Shown here: positions 25,185 to 36,583 of the stretch, one piece after another | Numbering within the stretch: the stretch's first letter is position 1 | Layout of the letters: every line of letters starts with the position of its first letter | Assembly (NCBI GenBank): GCA_020152595.1 | Contig: JAIGNY010001587.1 | Span: 1,951,501 to 2,015,500, forward strand | DNA: 64,000 bases | Reading direction: 5' to 3' | DNA from: Chiridota heheva | Lineage: Eukaryota > Echinodermata > Holothuroidea > Apodida > Chiridotidae | Translations under genes and position numbers: made by a program | Notes under the pieces: model-generated | The model's database searches: none | Told to the model about the DNA's origin: nothing | The model's input: only the letters and a program-made list of their open reading frames with translations

Positions 25185-25419
25185 GCGAGCTCGCGGCAAG
25201 CTCGTCAAAGAGGTTCAATACGAGCTCATAATGAGCTCGCAAATTCTGTAAGGGTTCTAAACCACAGACCTATAAAAAAAATGATGCCAACAGTATTCTG
25301 AAATGATATCCATAAAGGTCAATTAATGTATTAACATGAATATAAAGATACCATTATTTATTACTTATTAAGCAAATACTGACATTTGTGGGGGGGGGGG
25401 AGGGGAAGGGGGCGGGCGC

Positions 25420-25735
25420 TGCTCCATACTTCAGTGGTAGGTATGTGCCGCCCAAGATTCAAACTCATACCTGCAGTATGAGTTTAATGGTAACTGCAGT
25501 ATAAGAGCAACAATTTTTTACACCTGACCTACGAAAATGTGTGATTTTTTTATACCTACAATTTGAATTTAAACAATGTTTAACACCGCAGTTTAAAAAT
25601 ATGCCATTTTCCAGACCTGCAATATGATTGAATTGGGATTTTTGATACCGGCTTTATAAAAATTATGAAAAAAGGCACCTTCTCGGGCCGCACTTTACAT
25701 GTACCTCACCTCACATATGGAACTGGGCCCCCTGG
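25420..25735. repeat. CTGCAGTATGA-motif dispersed repeat, copy 1
   Basis: Degenerate short repeats of CCTGCAGTATGA, spaced about 30-45 bp, end in GGCACCTTCTCGGGCCGCAC and ACATGTACCTCAC. The same motif and order recur at 38585, 57430 and 61385. The near-palindromic CTGCAG core and unrelated flanks point to an interspersed element with an internal tandem region. Confidence 0.55.
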
Positions 25736-25764
25736 GACTGACATGCCAGTCAATAACTGCAGCA

Positions 25765-26147
25765 GAAGCGACGTTATTAGCATGTGACAGACTTACTGGT
25801 GATGTATATGTGATGCGATGTTATTAGCATGTAACAGACTTACTGGTGATGTATATGTGAAGCGATGTTATTAGCATGTAACAGACTTACTGGTGATGTA
25901 TACATGAAGTGATGTTATTAGCATGTAACAGACTTACTGGTGATATATATGTAAAGCGATGTTATTAGCATGTAACAGACTTACTGGTGATATATATATG
26001 TGATGCGATGTTATTAACATGTAACAGACTTACTGGTGATATATATGTGATGCGATGTTATTAGCATGTAACAGACTTACTGGTGATGTATACATGAAGT
26101 GATGTTATTAGCATGTAATAGACTTACTAATGATGTATATGTGAAGC
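25765..26147. repeat. 47-bp minisatellite, about eight copies
   Basis: Units carry GATGTTATTAGCATGTAACA then GACTTACTGGTGATGTATAT and GTGAAGC. Copies vary by TATATGTG/TACATGAA and by a few insertions. It lies in the putative PDE4 intron about 0.4 kb from the candidate first exon. Confidence 0.93.
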
Positions 26148-26530
26148 TGATTTATTGGAAAGAGATACCCTTTAAAAAAAAATCCTTGATATGTAACAAA
26201 TATTAATTTATTAATACTATGTAATTTGGGTAAAAAAATCACATGTGGTATGGTGGGTAATGCGGGTATTTTGCATCCCCTTCTCAGTTAAGGTTACAGG
26301 GATGTTCATGTCCATTTGATAAACCAGTTATGATGCACTGGTGAAAAAAGACCCAAAGAGAAATGAACCCAGGACCTGGGCGCTCTCCAACATTTATAAT
26401 AAAGATTACGAAAGATAATATATATCGTATGAATATCAAAATATTATCTTAATCATAATGGTAACAAAAAAAGGTTTTCCAATCATTTAAAATTAATTTA
26501 AACGATGGATGATTTCACTAATATACCTAC

Positions 26531-26748
26531 CCCACACAAAATGTTGGGTGACCAAGAACATACATAGGCTCTGAAAGTTTCCTCAAACGGACTCGATTAT
26601 TTTTGTTTGATGACCTCTGTTGAAATCCAAGGTCGGTAAGTTTGTTACTAGGTAAAATATGGCGGGTGACAAATTCATCATGGAGGGATTTAGTACCTCT
26701 CCCTTTCTTCCGACTCTTGTGAGAAACATTGTTATTGTTGCGTATCAT
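26531..26748 (-). CDS. PDE4: Candidate PDE4 isoform-specific first coding exon
   Basis: The open frame begins at the ATG at 26746-26748, with an in-frame TGA 33 bases upstream (26779-26781) and A at -3. It encodes 72 codons plus two bases: MIRNNNNVSHKSRKKGRGTK first, then DEFVTRHILPSNK, RVRLRKLSEPMYVLGHP and TFCVG. The frame is followed by the donor GTAGGTAT (26523-26530). Its trailing GG joins the leading T of the UCR1 exon to give Gly followed by FDMENG. Long PDE4 isoforms use unrelated, often basic or Ser/Arg-rich, first exons spliced to exactly this position, so a divergent N-terminus is expected. The evidence is frame, phase, donor and gene order; the peptide itself matches nothing I recognise. 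It could instead be an unrelated open frame. Confidence 0.55.
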
Positions 26749-28419
26749 TTTTATATTAATAGTTGTCGTTTCACTCCGTCAGAAAAATGATATTCCACAT
26801 TAAATTCCCATTGCGTTGTCAGTCACTGTCACACGCTATATCAGGAACATGATATGTGTTGGTCTTAATTCTTCTCAGCTGATTATATGGGCTTAATTCC
26901 ACTTTGTGAGGGAAAAGATGTTTTCCAAGTTTGCAGTTTTTAATCTCAGGAAATTACCACACAATAACTTCTCTTCCTGGCAGTTGAAGCAAAAATCTTA
27001 AATATAAGTCAGCAACTCAAATGTATATATGCTTGCAATTATTCACAGATAATGGTACAGAACACAAAATATGAAATAAATCACTGATGTTCATGAAGAT
27101 GCATAAAGAGTACTGATTAAAAAAAGACAAGTTCTACCAGCAGAAAAATGCCACTCCTCGTCACACTACTTATTGATTTTCAAGTTGAAAATGCGGTAGG
27201 AGTTATGATACACAAAAAAATGTGTACTTTCTTTTCAGAAAAGAAAGTCAATTGAATAAAAGAAACCAATCAATTCCATTAAAATTATGATCAGCAAATT
27301 GTTAAATGGAGAAATAGAAATGAGTCTAAAATGAGAGTGAAATACAAGTTAAAGCATGATAATCTCTGGATATCTTAAAATATTTGATAAATTTTGAAAA
27401 AGCAGACACACTTTTATGAAATTTTCCCCCAAATGGAATTTTGATTTTTAATTTACATGTAGTCATATATACTCAAAAATCTTGCTTTATTGATGGTGAT
27501 TATAGATTAAAAGCTTAAATCTGTAAAAGTGACTGGTTTATCACACACCCACACTGGAAAATGATATCATGCACACACACTAATGTCTTATTACAAAAAT
27601 TATGCAACCTATTAAAAATGAATTAATTCCTAGCGAAAGTGACAGCTTTCTGAGGAAATGTGAGCTCCCTTTCAGCTGATACGAATTCCTGTTATTACTG
27701 TCATTATTAGAAATTCAAGAATGATTTTAAAAGCAATTTGTAAGTGATAGATATTGCTGGATGTTTTCCTTGCCACTGTGATTTATTATCCACTCTCATT
27801 TTTGATGTAAATCCTATACCACAAAATTCCTGCTGAACTTGAGTGTGACTATACTTCCACAAAAACAAACATGAAACAAAACTTGAAATCCAAATGGCAG
27901 AAATAAGTTAGGACTCGCAGAAATACAAATTCAAAATATCTCGTTTGTTAACAAATTTCTAAATCAACATCCTGAAAATATGAAACATACAGTAATGCGC
28001 AGATAAAACTCATACTTCAGTAAGAAACATTTGCTGCCACTTTGTGCATTAAGAAAACTGCCAAAGGAGTGTGTACCCAGTCAAATTGCTAGGATTTAAA
28101 TAACGGAAAGGAATCAAGTTCTTTAATTTGGCCAGAAATCTAACGGCTGTCATAACAGTCCACTCGCATGAAGCAAGTGCTTCTTCAAAATAGCAGGTTC
28201 AAAAGCAAAGCTCTAGGGTACAAAATTGCACAAGCACTAAGAGAAACACTTTTTTGATGAGAACATGATGGGTATTATTCCTTTTCCTATAATGGCGATG
28301 AGCGACAGGTAACAAAATCAAGCTTTACCTTCAAGTACAGACCATTCAAACAAAATAAGCAACTCCTGACTTATTGACAGAAGATATAATGAGTACTTTG
28401 TCATCAATGATCTCACTGA
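26749..28419. other. Upstream of the candidate first exon, no promoter identified
   Basis: The sequence upstream of the ATG would hold the 5' UTR and possibly a promoter. I see no CpG-rich block, no convincing TATA box at a usable distance, and no transposon end. The sequence appears unique and AT-rich. Confidence 0.3.
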
Positions 28420-28690
28420 TAGGATTAGTTCAGTGGTAATGCAAGCAAGTTAAAGCTGATTTGAAAGAAGACATGGTGACTACACAACTTGAATATGTCA
28501 TCCTGCCCAGGTGATATTTAAGTTAAAAGGAATATTCCCAGGAATTTTCATTTTCACATATGTCATGGAGGACTATAATAGAGAAACAAATTCCTAAACC
28601 ATGATGATATCCGATTCTGTTTTGGTGTTATAGCATACCAGCGTTTTGAAAATTGCCCTAACTGTCTTAAATCTGATGTCATACTTGCAG
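28420..28690. repeat. Fragments of two TTAA-family repeats
   Basis: AGGATTAGTTCAGTGGTAAT (about 28421) resembles the left end of the 17261 family. It is followed by TTAAAAGGAATATTCCCAGG (about 28524), which resembles the left end of the element at 30111. The order is the same as at 29524-30551, but both pieces are short and decayed. Confidence 0.5.
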
Positions 28691-29523
28691 ATCTTAGACA
28701 ATTTTTAACGTATTTCTTAAAAAAAAAAAAATATATATATATATTTTCCTTTTATTTAGAGTGTAAGATACATTAGAAAGAAAAAAACATATTTTTGTAA
28801 TAACAATGTATATCTCAATTGAACAAAAGTTTCCACACTTCATCTCAATAATTGAACAAAAAAGTTTCCAATTATTGAGAAAGAGGCAATTAATTTTAGA
28901 AAAATAAATAAACAATCTTTCTTGGATCTGCAATCATTACATCACACTTCACACAGCAAGGTCATTTTTTACCATGCGGGCGAATATCTTGCAATGTAAT
29001 AACTCAAAATTGAGTCAGGCGCAGGTCCCCTCACCCCCCTTATTCTATGTCTGATAAGAGTGTAATAAATTGGAATGGATCAACATTTACTGTAAGTACC
29101 ATCAAATGGTTTGATGTAGCGCAGGCTGCGCAGCTAAAGCCAAATTCTTTATTTGTTTTTGTAGAATTCGATCAAACACAAAACCACCAGCTAGATGGGA
29201 GTCGTAGTCAATCAAGGACCGTAAAAAAAAAAAAAAAATATTCACAGATTTACAAAGAGATCTTTCATAGACATTATTCTGTTCATTAATAAAAGCTCTG
29301 AACATATCAAAAATTGAACCATTTAACAGCTTTTTGAATTAATTCAAGAAAATAAGCAAATTTGTTGCATGAGAATTTATGGACCAAACTCAGAAAGGAA
29401 ATTGATTAATAACTCCTACTACTACCATAAAGAATTTAATGTTCTTTCAAGAATAGTTTCCAATAGGTGGCATAGTGCTACTACTACAAACAACAACAAC
29501 AGTGCATTTCACGTATTTGACAA
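28691..29523. other. No gene seen, A-tracts
   Basis: Contains two adenine runs (28719-28731 and 29223-29238) and a short TA run. No recognised exon. Confidence 0.4.
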
Positions 29524-30106
29524 AGGATTAGTTCAGGGGTCAAGTAAGTCCACCTTATAAGTCCATCTTATAAGAAAGAGTACTTCAAAGAAACAAAATG
29601 GTGAAAAAAGCATTCACAAATCTTATTCAGTTAAGGAGATACTAAAGTTTGAAGTTTGGTATCATTCATGTAGAAACGACTAAGATCAGACTAGTTGTGA
29701 TGTCATAGCCTCAGATTCCTCAGTCTATGTATCCTATCATATTTTATCCTTCGATTTTGTGGCTTTAAAACCATGGAATATTTCAAAAAGTTGTAAAACT
29801 GAATCTAGTAATGGTATTTGTAATATAACACTTGAAGAAAGTTAGAGGAAAAATTATTTAAACAGTGAAAAATGTACATTAAATTTTCTTTAAAATACAT
29901 TAATAATTGTTAAGAATGTGAGGATGAAGATGCCAACTTTCCATAGTAGACTTACTACACCAGTCATTTCTACACAGAAAAGACAGAGCTTTAAACTTGA
30001 ATATGTCCTTTACAGAATAATTTTTTGAACACTTTGTTCACCATTTTGTTTCTTTTGATGATCTCTTTCATGTAAGATAAACTTGCATGACCACTGAACT
30101 AATCCT
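29524..30106. mobile_element. TTAA element, AGGATTAGTTCAGGGGTC family, copy 2
   Basis: The left end AGGATTAGTTCAGGGGTCAA matches the 17261 copy, and the right end is its inverted counterpart (GAACTAATCCT). Interior landmarks are in the same order: a TCTTATAAGAAAGAG segment, GAAACAAAATGGTGAAAAAA, TGTAGAAACGACTA and, after the centre, TTTCTACACAGAAAAGACAG. TTAA is present on the right (30107-30110). The left TTAA is decayed (GACAA). No protein. Confidence 0.75.
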
Positions 30107-30110
30107 TTAA

Positions 30111-30551
30111 AGGAATATTCCTATGGATTTTCATTTTTTCATATATGATAGAGAATTTTTTAGAATCAAAGTGGTGAAAAACCTACATTAATATCTTATT
30201 CCGTTTAACAGTTTAGAAGTATTTTTGAATTTATACAAAAGTGACTGATTGGGCAACATCTGTGATGTCATAGAGACAATTTCAACAAAACATCTTTTGT
30301 ATTTCTTTAAAAATGATTTGGATTTTTTATCATTGTAAATGTGATGTATGTTTTCTTGTAAATTATATATTTCACTTTATCTATATAATGAACCAAAAAT
30401 GCTGTTCCATAATGTTAAAAAAAGTGTGATTAAATTTATTAGAAATACATAGGAACTGTGCTGGAATTGCCTTAATGACATTACCAAGCTGAAGGACATA
30501 TACAATACTCTACGAGGTGTTTTTAAGAACATTTTTTAGCTCAATATCCCT
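30111..30551. mobile_element. TTAA element with AGGAATATT ends
   Basis: It starts AGGAATATTCC directly after TTAA at 30107-30110, and ends ...AATATCCCT before TTAA at 30552-30555. The reversed right end reads AGGGATATTGAGC. The interior is AT-rich and includes GTGATGTCATAG, a motif also present in similar sequence near 54340 and 56395. The left TTAA is the same four bases that end the neighbouring element. Confidence 0.6.
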
Positions 30552-33250
30552 TTAAGTGATTTGAGCTTATACGATGACTAACTTAAGTGCCAGGTTCTCG
30601 CACGGATACATTTAGATTGTTGCAGCATTTATCATATTACTAGCGGTTGTTGGATATTTTGCTGTGTTTGCCTTAAATAGATCGATATTTGATGCAATAA
30701 CAGTTCATACTGTTGCATAGTTTTAACAAATTTTGCATTCCAAAATTCACTTAAAATGTTTCAAATACTCAGATTTTCGCTCGGTGCAATCAGAAGGAAT
30801 TTAACATATATGATAACATTGGCTCAAAAAATACTACTGAATATCTCTGATTGAAATAAAGCTATAGTTTTATTGGTTGGAGCGTTGAAATACCGTCTGG
30901 CACATATGCTAATCGAGAATGATATCACGTTTGGGATTTCTCCCAATGTGTAGTCCAATTGGGATATAACTTTTGTAGTTGATAGCTTATTTGGGCTATA
31001 AATTGGGTTTAAAAAACCTATTAAAAGCTAAAGAATGGCTAAAACCTTAAATAGGTTATTTCAACCATAATGCCATTGAACCTCTGGCTGTAAAATTACC
31101 AAAGTGTTAATAACTCACTGATGAAAAACAGCTTTGAAAATCAGCATGAGTTCCAAGTCGCATGACCTGGCTTGAAGTAATCTTATCCACAATAACTTGT
31201 TTTTTGTTTGCAAGGCTACAGACTGTATTATTGTAACTTATGCATAAATCCAGTGCTTCCAAAAATATTTTTGATAAATTTTATATGCCAGGGTAAATTT
31301 TGCTTCATTTCTGGATAATTTTCTTTTATTTTCAGTCTCAGAAATTTTTTGCTCAATATCTTTTATTTTCGGGGAGTTTTCTTTAATTTTTGGGAAATTT
31401 TGTTCATTTTCGGAAATTGTTACTTAATTTTGGGAACTTTTTGGCCAATTTGGGGGTAATTTTCTTCAGTTCAGGACAATTTTCTTGAATTTTCAAAACA
31501 TTTGCATGAAAATCTCTTTCATTTTTGGTAGGCCTACTATTTTCTAAATTCCAGAAAATTGTTATTTTAATTATCGGAAAATTTTGCTCATTTTCGCAAC
31601 ATTTTGCTTATTTTTGGATAATTTTGCCCATTTTCGGAATTTTTTGGGTAAATTTATTTCATTTTCGTACAATTTCCTTCGACTACAGGAAAATTTTCTT
31701 CCATTTTTGGGAAAATCACTATTATATGTGATAAGTATCAATAAAGAATTTAGGGGTCAAGTAAATCCATCTTATATTAAGGAGGATTTAAAAGAAAGTT
31801 TATAGAACGTTTTACTTATATTTTGTTATAATGACTGTTACTTGGAAGTGTATTTGTAGATGCTATTAGGTCTAGATGCTTATATTGATTAATTGTGATT
31901 AATTAATTGTGATCATAATTAGTCATTTGCTCAGAATGGTTAATACATTAGCAATAATAGTTAAAATCATGTCTTGTTGCAAGGATGTAAAATTCATCTT
32001 GTTTTTCTACAAAGCACTTTGCTGTTGGTATTGCATGTAATATGATTTCTATCTATTTCACTTAAAAGTAAACATTGTTAATCAAATTTGTATCACGTTC
32101 CATCATATTGATGTTGAAGCTTAGCTATTTTAGGCTTACTCGAAAAACAGTTTTTCATATTGAAACGATATTAAAGCTCCCATACGCAGTGGGGTAACTA
32201 GGGTCCTGGGGCCCATAGGGATTTTGACCTCTGCAATGATGTCGGAACCAGGACAGTAAAGGGAAGAGGAAAAGGGGGGAGGGGGAATTCCCCATGCCCA
32301 AGAGTAAATTAGGGGGAAGAAGGTGCCCTTTTGAATTTGTGCAGATGGGGGCAGGAGGTGCCCTTTGAAACTTGTGGGTGGACCGGTCTGGATCTGGAGG
32401 TGCCCTTTTGAAACTTATTTGAAGTTATTCTTGGTCATTCTCGAAGCTTGAAAACAAAAATATCCACTCACTCACAAATAGTACATAATATGTACAGGTT
32501 GTCACATACATTTAGTATTCATCTGACATAATTAAAGCATATCATTTTACCAGGGGCACCGACACCGAGGGCCTTGGTGGGACCAGATATGCCCCTAATA
32601 AGTATCTAAGCAGCAATTTTCAAAAGAAGCCTTTTACTTGTTCGCCCGATGGGTTATTGTCAACATTGGTCCTGGCTCCCCAATCTTTGAAGCAATAAGC
32701 AGAATTTGCCTACCGAATGTGTGGGAAAGTCAAAAGTGACAAGCAAAAACTGTCAACTGGCAAGATTGTCCTTTTCTTAAAATGAACAGTGCCCCTCAAT
32801 TACTGTTTAAAAACGCACATGAACTTGATTTTCAAGTCTCTCCGCTTCCCCAAGTTCCTTCCGACACCTCTGGCGCTTTGGGTCCCATAACAAAAATATT
32901 GCAATGTCATTGTTCAGGGCTACACCCAAATCAATTTTGCCCAGGGCCCTTTCGGTGTAGCGCCACTGCTAATCAAACTTGAATTTTTTTCTAACAACCT
33001 AAGCCTTGACTCTCCTCCAACAAAGAGTCTTATACCCACCCACAAAAAATATATTGAGCAACTACATCACAACGGTATTGAAGCTCCCTCTTGCATTTCC
33101 CCCTTAAATAAACATCAAACATGGCTTTATTTCCTAACAAACCCAGCCTACTCAAATAACTACCCACCAACATAAAACAGGCTTGTAACCACCCCAAAAA
33201 ATATGTTGAGCTACTACATCATTGATGTTCTAGTCTACTCTTTTAATCTA
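30535..33250. repeat. Left arm of a 5.5-kb imperfect palindrome
   Basis: This arm matches 33790-35985 in reverse complement through ordered anchors. 30897-30914 pairs with 35762-35779 (18 of 18 bases), 31973-31993 with 34811-34831 (21 of 21), 32542-32557 with 34333-34348, 32621-32637 with 34247-34263 and 33219-33235 with 33809-33825 (17 of 17). Unmatched inserts in this arm lie at about 30585-30750, 31150-31735 and 32820-33150. No coding frame of substance occurs. Confidence 0.85.
31310..31725. repeat. Degenerate TTTTCTTNATTTTCGGGAAA tandem region
   Basis: About 15 imperfect units of 25-30 bp made of TTTTGCTCATTTTCGG- and AATTTTCTTCATTTTTGGG-like blocks. It has no counterpart in the opposite palindrome arm, where a 45-bp minisatellite sits instead. 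Both therefore appeared after the arms separated. Confidence 0.7.
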
Positions 33251-33789
33251 ACACTTAAAACTTCTAAATGGAATAATATATTATATTAAGATCTCATCAA
33301 ACCTAAGATCTAGCTAAGGAAATGAAGCATTATAATCAGACATGCTGTTTTGTTAAAATCTCTTTCATTTGAAATGTTTCTGAAATTCTGTTTCACAAAT
33401 TTTTGCTTTAGCAATAGCAGTATACATTTGAAAATGCCATATGTTAGTGAGGGTACATTTGATACCAAGGAAAAAAACAATATAATGATAATCACTCACT
33501 GAGCCCTAAATGGCAATTTGGTTTTCTCCAGAATAATGTGTTGAGTGCATGCATATACTCAAAAAATGAACTGAAATTACCTGCATGGCTTGTATACACC
33601 TTCGAAACTCATTTTGCCTGAAGATGTATCAAATCTGTAACCGTTACCAGAGTAGAAAAGCAATTTAGCAGCAATGTTGTGATTGGACAGTTTTAATGAG
33701 AAAAACAATGACAGCATAATGGATCAATCAAAGTTTCAACAATTAGAGAGATTTCTTCTATTTTTGTACAAAACCATTTAAACAAAACA
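33251..33789. other. Central spacer of the palindrome
   Basis: About 540 bp between the inner ends of the two arms, AT-rich, with no visible symmetry and no recognised gene. Confidence 0.6.
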
Positions 33790-35985
33790 AAAACAAAAAA
33801 ACATTAAAACTAGAACATCAATGATGATGTAGCTCAACATATATTTTAGGGTGCCATGGTATCCGCCTGTTTTTGTTGGTGGGTAGTTAATGTTTGGGCA
33901 CATTTTGGACAGTAATTAAGGGGCACTTTTCATTTAAAAAAAGGGCACTTTTGTCTGTTTTTGAAAAAGGGCAGGAATCTTGCCTCCTTGCCCTACGGTT
34001 CATACTTATATGGTTTAAACATAGGCAGGATTTAAGGGAAGCAAGGGGGAACTTTCCCCACCCTCACATTTTGTCCAAATGGATACTTTTGTATGGTGAT
34101 GTGTTGTATTTTAGAGTAATTTTGTTATCCCCCCCCCCCCTCCCCTACACACACACACATTTGACTTTTCCCCACTCTCGGTAGGCAAATAGATTTAAGA
34201 TTGAGGAGCCAGGATCAATGTAGACAATTACCCACCAGGCGAATAGGTAAAAGGCTTCTTTTGAATTGCTGCTTAGAAAATTATTGAGGGCAAGCCTCCT
34301 CCCAGGCTCCCACCACGGCCTTTGGTGTCGGCGCCCCTGGTAAAATGACATGCCTTGTGTCAATAAATACTAAATGTATGTGACAACTTCTATGTATTAT
34401 GTAATATTTGTGAGTGAGTGGATTTCTATTTACTTTTTAAGCTTCAAGAATGACCTAGAATAATTTCATATAAGTTTCAAAAGGGCACCTCCAGCCCAGT
34501 CCACCCTCAACTTTTAAAAGGGCACCTCCTGCTCTCCTTACTTTAGGGCAAGGGGAAGTGCCCCCCCCCCCCTTGCAGCTGCAGTTCCGACATCGCTACA
34601 AAGTGCCAAATTCCCCCACCTGCCCCAGGATAGTTGCCCCACTACGTAATGGCGCTTTAAATATCATTTGAATATGTGAAATCTGTTTTTCAAGTAAGCC
34701 TACAAAAACTTAAGTAAATTTAATTAACAATGTTTCCTTTCTAGGGAAATTGAAATCAGAAACAGACATCATACTAACAACAAAATACTGTATGTATAAA
34801 ATCAAAATGTATTTTACATCCTTGCAACAAGAGATGCTTTTAACTATGGCATATTTTTCTCATATTAGCCATTTTTTGAGCAAATAATTAATAATCACAA
34901 ATAATTAATCACAATTGATAATAGCATCACACAAACACACTTCCAAGTGGCAATCATTATACAAAATATTCCTAAAAAGATTTTATCAATTTCTTTTCAA
35001 GTTCTCTTTCATATAAGATAGACTTACTTGACCCCTGAATAAACTCATCACAGGTAAGTCATTTTATGCATCAGTTATTAGGCATTCTTTTCTGTACCCA
35101 AACAAAAGATGTTCTTGTGAGAAGCCAGATAATGTTACTGACCCAAACAAAAGATGTTCTTGTGAGAAGCCAGATAATGTTACTGACCCAAACAAAAGAT
35201 GTTCTTGTGAGAAGCCAGATAATGTTACTGACCCAAACAAAAGAAAAGATAATGTTACTGGCCCAAACAAAAGATGTTCTTGTGAGAAGCCAGATAATGT
35301 TACTGACCCAAACAAAAGATGTTCTTGTGAGAAGCCAGATAATGTTACTGACCCAAACAAAAGATGTTCTTGTGAGAAGCCAGATAATGTTACTGACCCA
35401 AACAAAAGATGTTCTTGTGAGAAGCCAGATAATGTTACTGACCCAAACAAAAGATGTTCTTGTGAGAAGCTAGATAATGTTACTGACCCAAACAAAAGAT
35501 GTTCTTGTTAGAAGCCAGATAATGTTACTGGAGGGAGCTGTTACTTTAAGCTCCCTGGTTATTAACACTCTGGTGAATTAAAACTTTATTGCCCGAGTTA
35601 TTCAATTGTACTATATGGATATATAGACCATTCAAGGCTATTTTAGTTTTAAAGCTTTAGTTTGTAAACATGACTTATAGCCCAAATGAGCTATAAGTTA
35701 CGAAAGCTATAACCCAATTTAGCTATAGTCTTAAAAAAATCTCAAACGGGATATCAAGCTTGATTAGCATATGTGCCAGACAGTATTTTAACACTCCAGC
35801 CAATGAAAACAGTTTTATACCAATCGGGGATATTCGTTGGTATTTCCCGAGCAAATGTTATATTATACATGCTAAATTCATTTGGATAATGCGCTGAGTG
35901 AAATCCGAACAAAAATTGGGATTTTGGGCTAGCCTTGCATAAGCTCAAAATCCCTTAAAGGTTGTTGAGCTAATACTAATTCTTG
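33790..35985. repeat. Right arm of the 5.5-kb imperfect palindrome
   Basis: Reverse complement of the left arm by the anchors listed there. Right-arm-only inserts include a C-run followed by ACACACAC at about 34129-34160 and the 45-bp minisatellite at 35097-35531. The piece at 34985-35045 is an inverted AGGATTAGTTCAGGGGTC terminus that faces the one at 31743. The inner 3.3 kb of the palindrome is thus also bracketed by ends of that TTAA family. Confidence 0.85.
35097..35531. repeat. 45-bp minisatellite, about ten units, open on both strands
   Basis: The unit is ACCCAAACAAAAGATGTTCT, TGTGAGAAGCCAGATAATGT, TACTG. Units are almost identical, except for one shortened copy near 35232-35262. Because 45 is a multiple of three and the unit lacks stops in one frame per strand, 135- and 143-codon frames arise. 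They encode perfect 15-residue repeats and are most likely not genes. Confidence 0.95.
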
Positions 35986-36583
35986 TAGTACATTAGTAGA
36001 AGTGCTTATGCTATTTTAACTTTGGAATCATTTTTTCAGTGTATACTAAACTAATCACCTGAAAAATCTCCTAATCATCAGAGGGAGGAGGGAAGAGGGA
36101 GCTTAAGGTTCAACCTGAGACTGCAAACCACTACCAAGACATCTACGTAGGCCTTCTTTAACCAAGCTGCAACTGTGGTCGCTGGGTAACCAAAAAGGGG
36201 CAAAAAAGAAATTCAAACAGCTTGAAGGAAAGAACCTATATTGTTTCATTATTGCCAATAACCCCTAATATTTGCCATGTTCATAAAACAGTAAGAGAAT
36301 TGTCTTTTGCTGGTACACTTTGTGTTGGCTTCAATTTGCTTTTCTTTCAATATTCTCCTGATTTTAAGGCATAATGCAAAGAGATCTAGACCTTCCTGAT
36401 TCTGAATCTGTAATACTGTGAAAAGGTATTTATAAAAATTGTTAACTCAGGCATTCAGTTAATCAAATCCAAACCAAACAGGAAGCAATACAAAGAATTG
36501 CATTTTTTAATGTACAATTTCATATATGATTTAAAGGAAAGAAATGTATCATCCTAGAATGAGCGCCGCCGAGCTGAGAACAT
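35986..36583. other. No feature seen
   Basis: Unique-looking DNA between the palindrome and a small hairpin. No exon recognised. Confidence 0.4.

Larger units (their letters stand above)
21626..25254. mobile_element. Large element with CYCTTACAG ends and AGCT-palindrome arrays
   Basis: The left end is CTCTTACAGAAAAATGAGCT and the reversed right end is CCCTTACAGAATTTGCGAGC. TT lies directly outside both (21624-21625 and 25255-25256). From each end an array of degenerate GAGCTCGTC/GACGAGCTC motifs runs inward: 21640-22100 on the left, and 24326-24584 plus 25184-25245 on the right. The middle (22440-24325) is AT-rich and has no transposase frame. A LINE at 24585-25184 interrupts the right array. 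The small element at 45862 has the same end motif. An alternative is two separate elements, one at 21626-22430 and one at 24326-25254; the left edge of the second is a poor match, so I favour one element. Confidence 0.6.
16149..26530 (-). other. Putative PDE4 intron (10.4 kb), repeat-rich
   Basis: This is the interval between the donor of the candidate first exon (GTAGGTAT, 26523-26530) and the UCR1 exon acceptor. The phases agree: two bases from the first exon plus one from the second form a Gly codon. It contains the TTAA element at 17261, the hAT-like MITE at 18529, three tandem arrays and the 3.6-kb AGCT-array element. A 28-bp tandem duplication sits at about 16687-16748. No further PDE4 exon was seen inside, though short alternative first exons could be missed. 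Confidence 0.6.

Noticed and set aside
26331..26395. tRNA-like or SINE B-box segment
   Set aside because: The minus strand reads GCGCCCAGGTCCTGGGTTCA, which resembles a tRNA-derived internal promoter. I could not build a cloverleaf, find an A box at the right spacing, or find a SINE tail.
35064..35495. 143-codon minus and 135-codon plus frames
   Set aside because: Both are translations of the 45-bp minisatellite, one on each strand, with no non-repeat domain.
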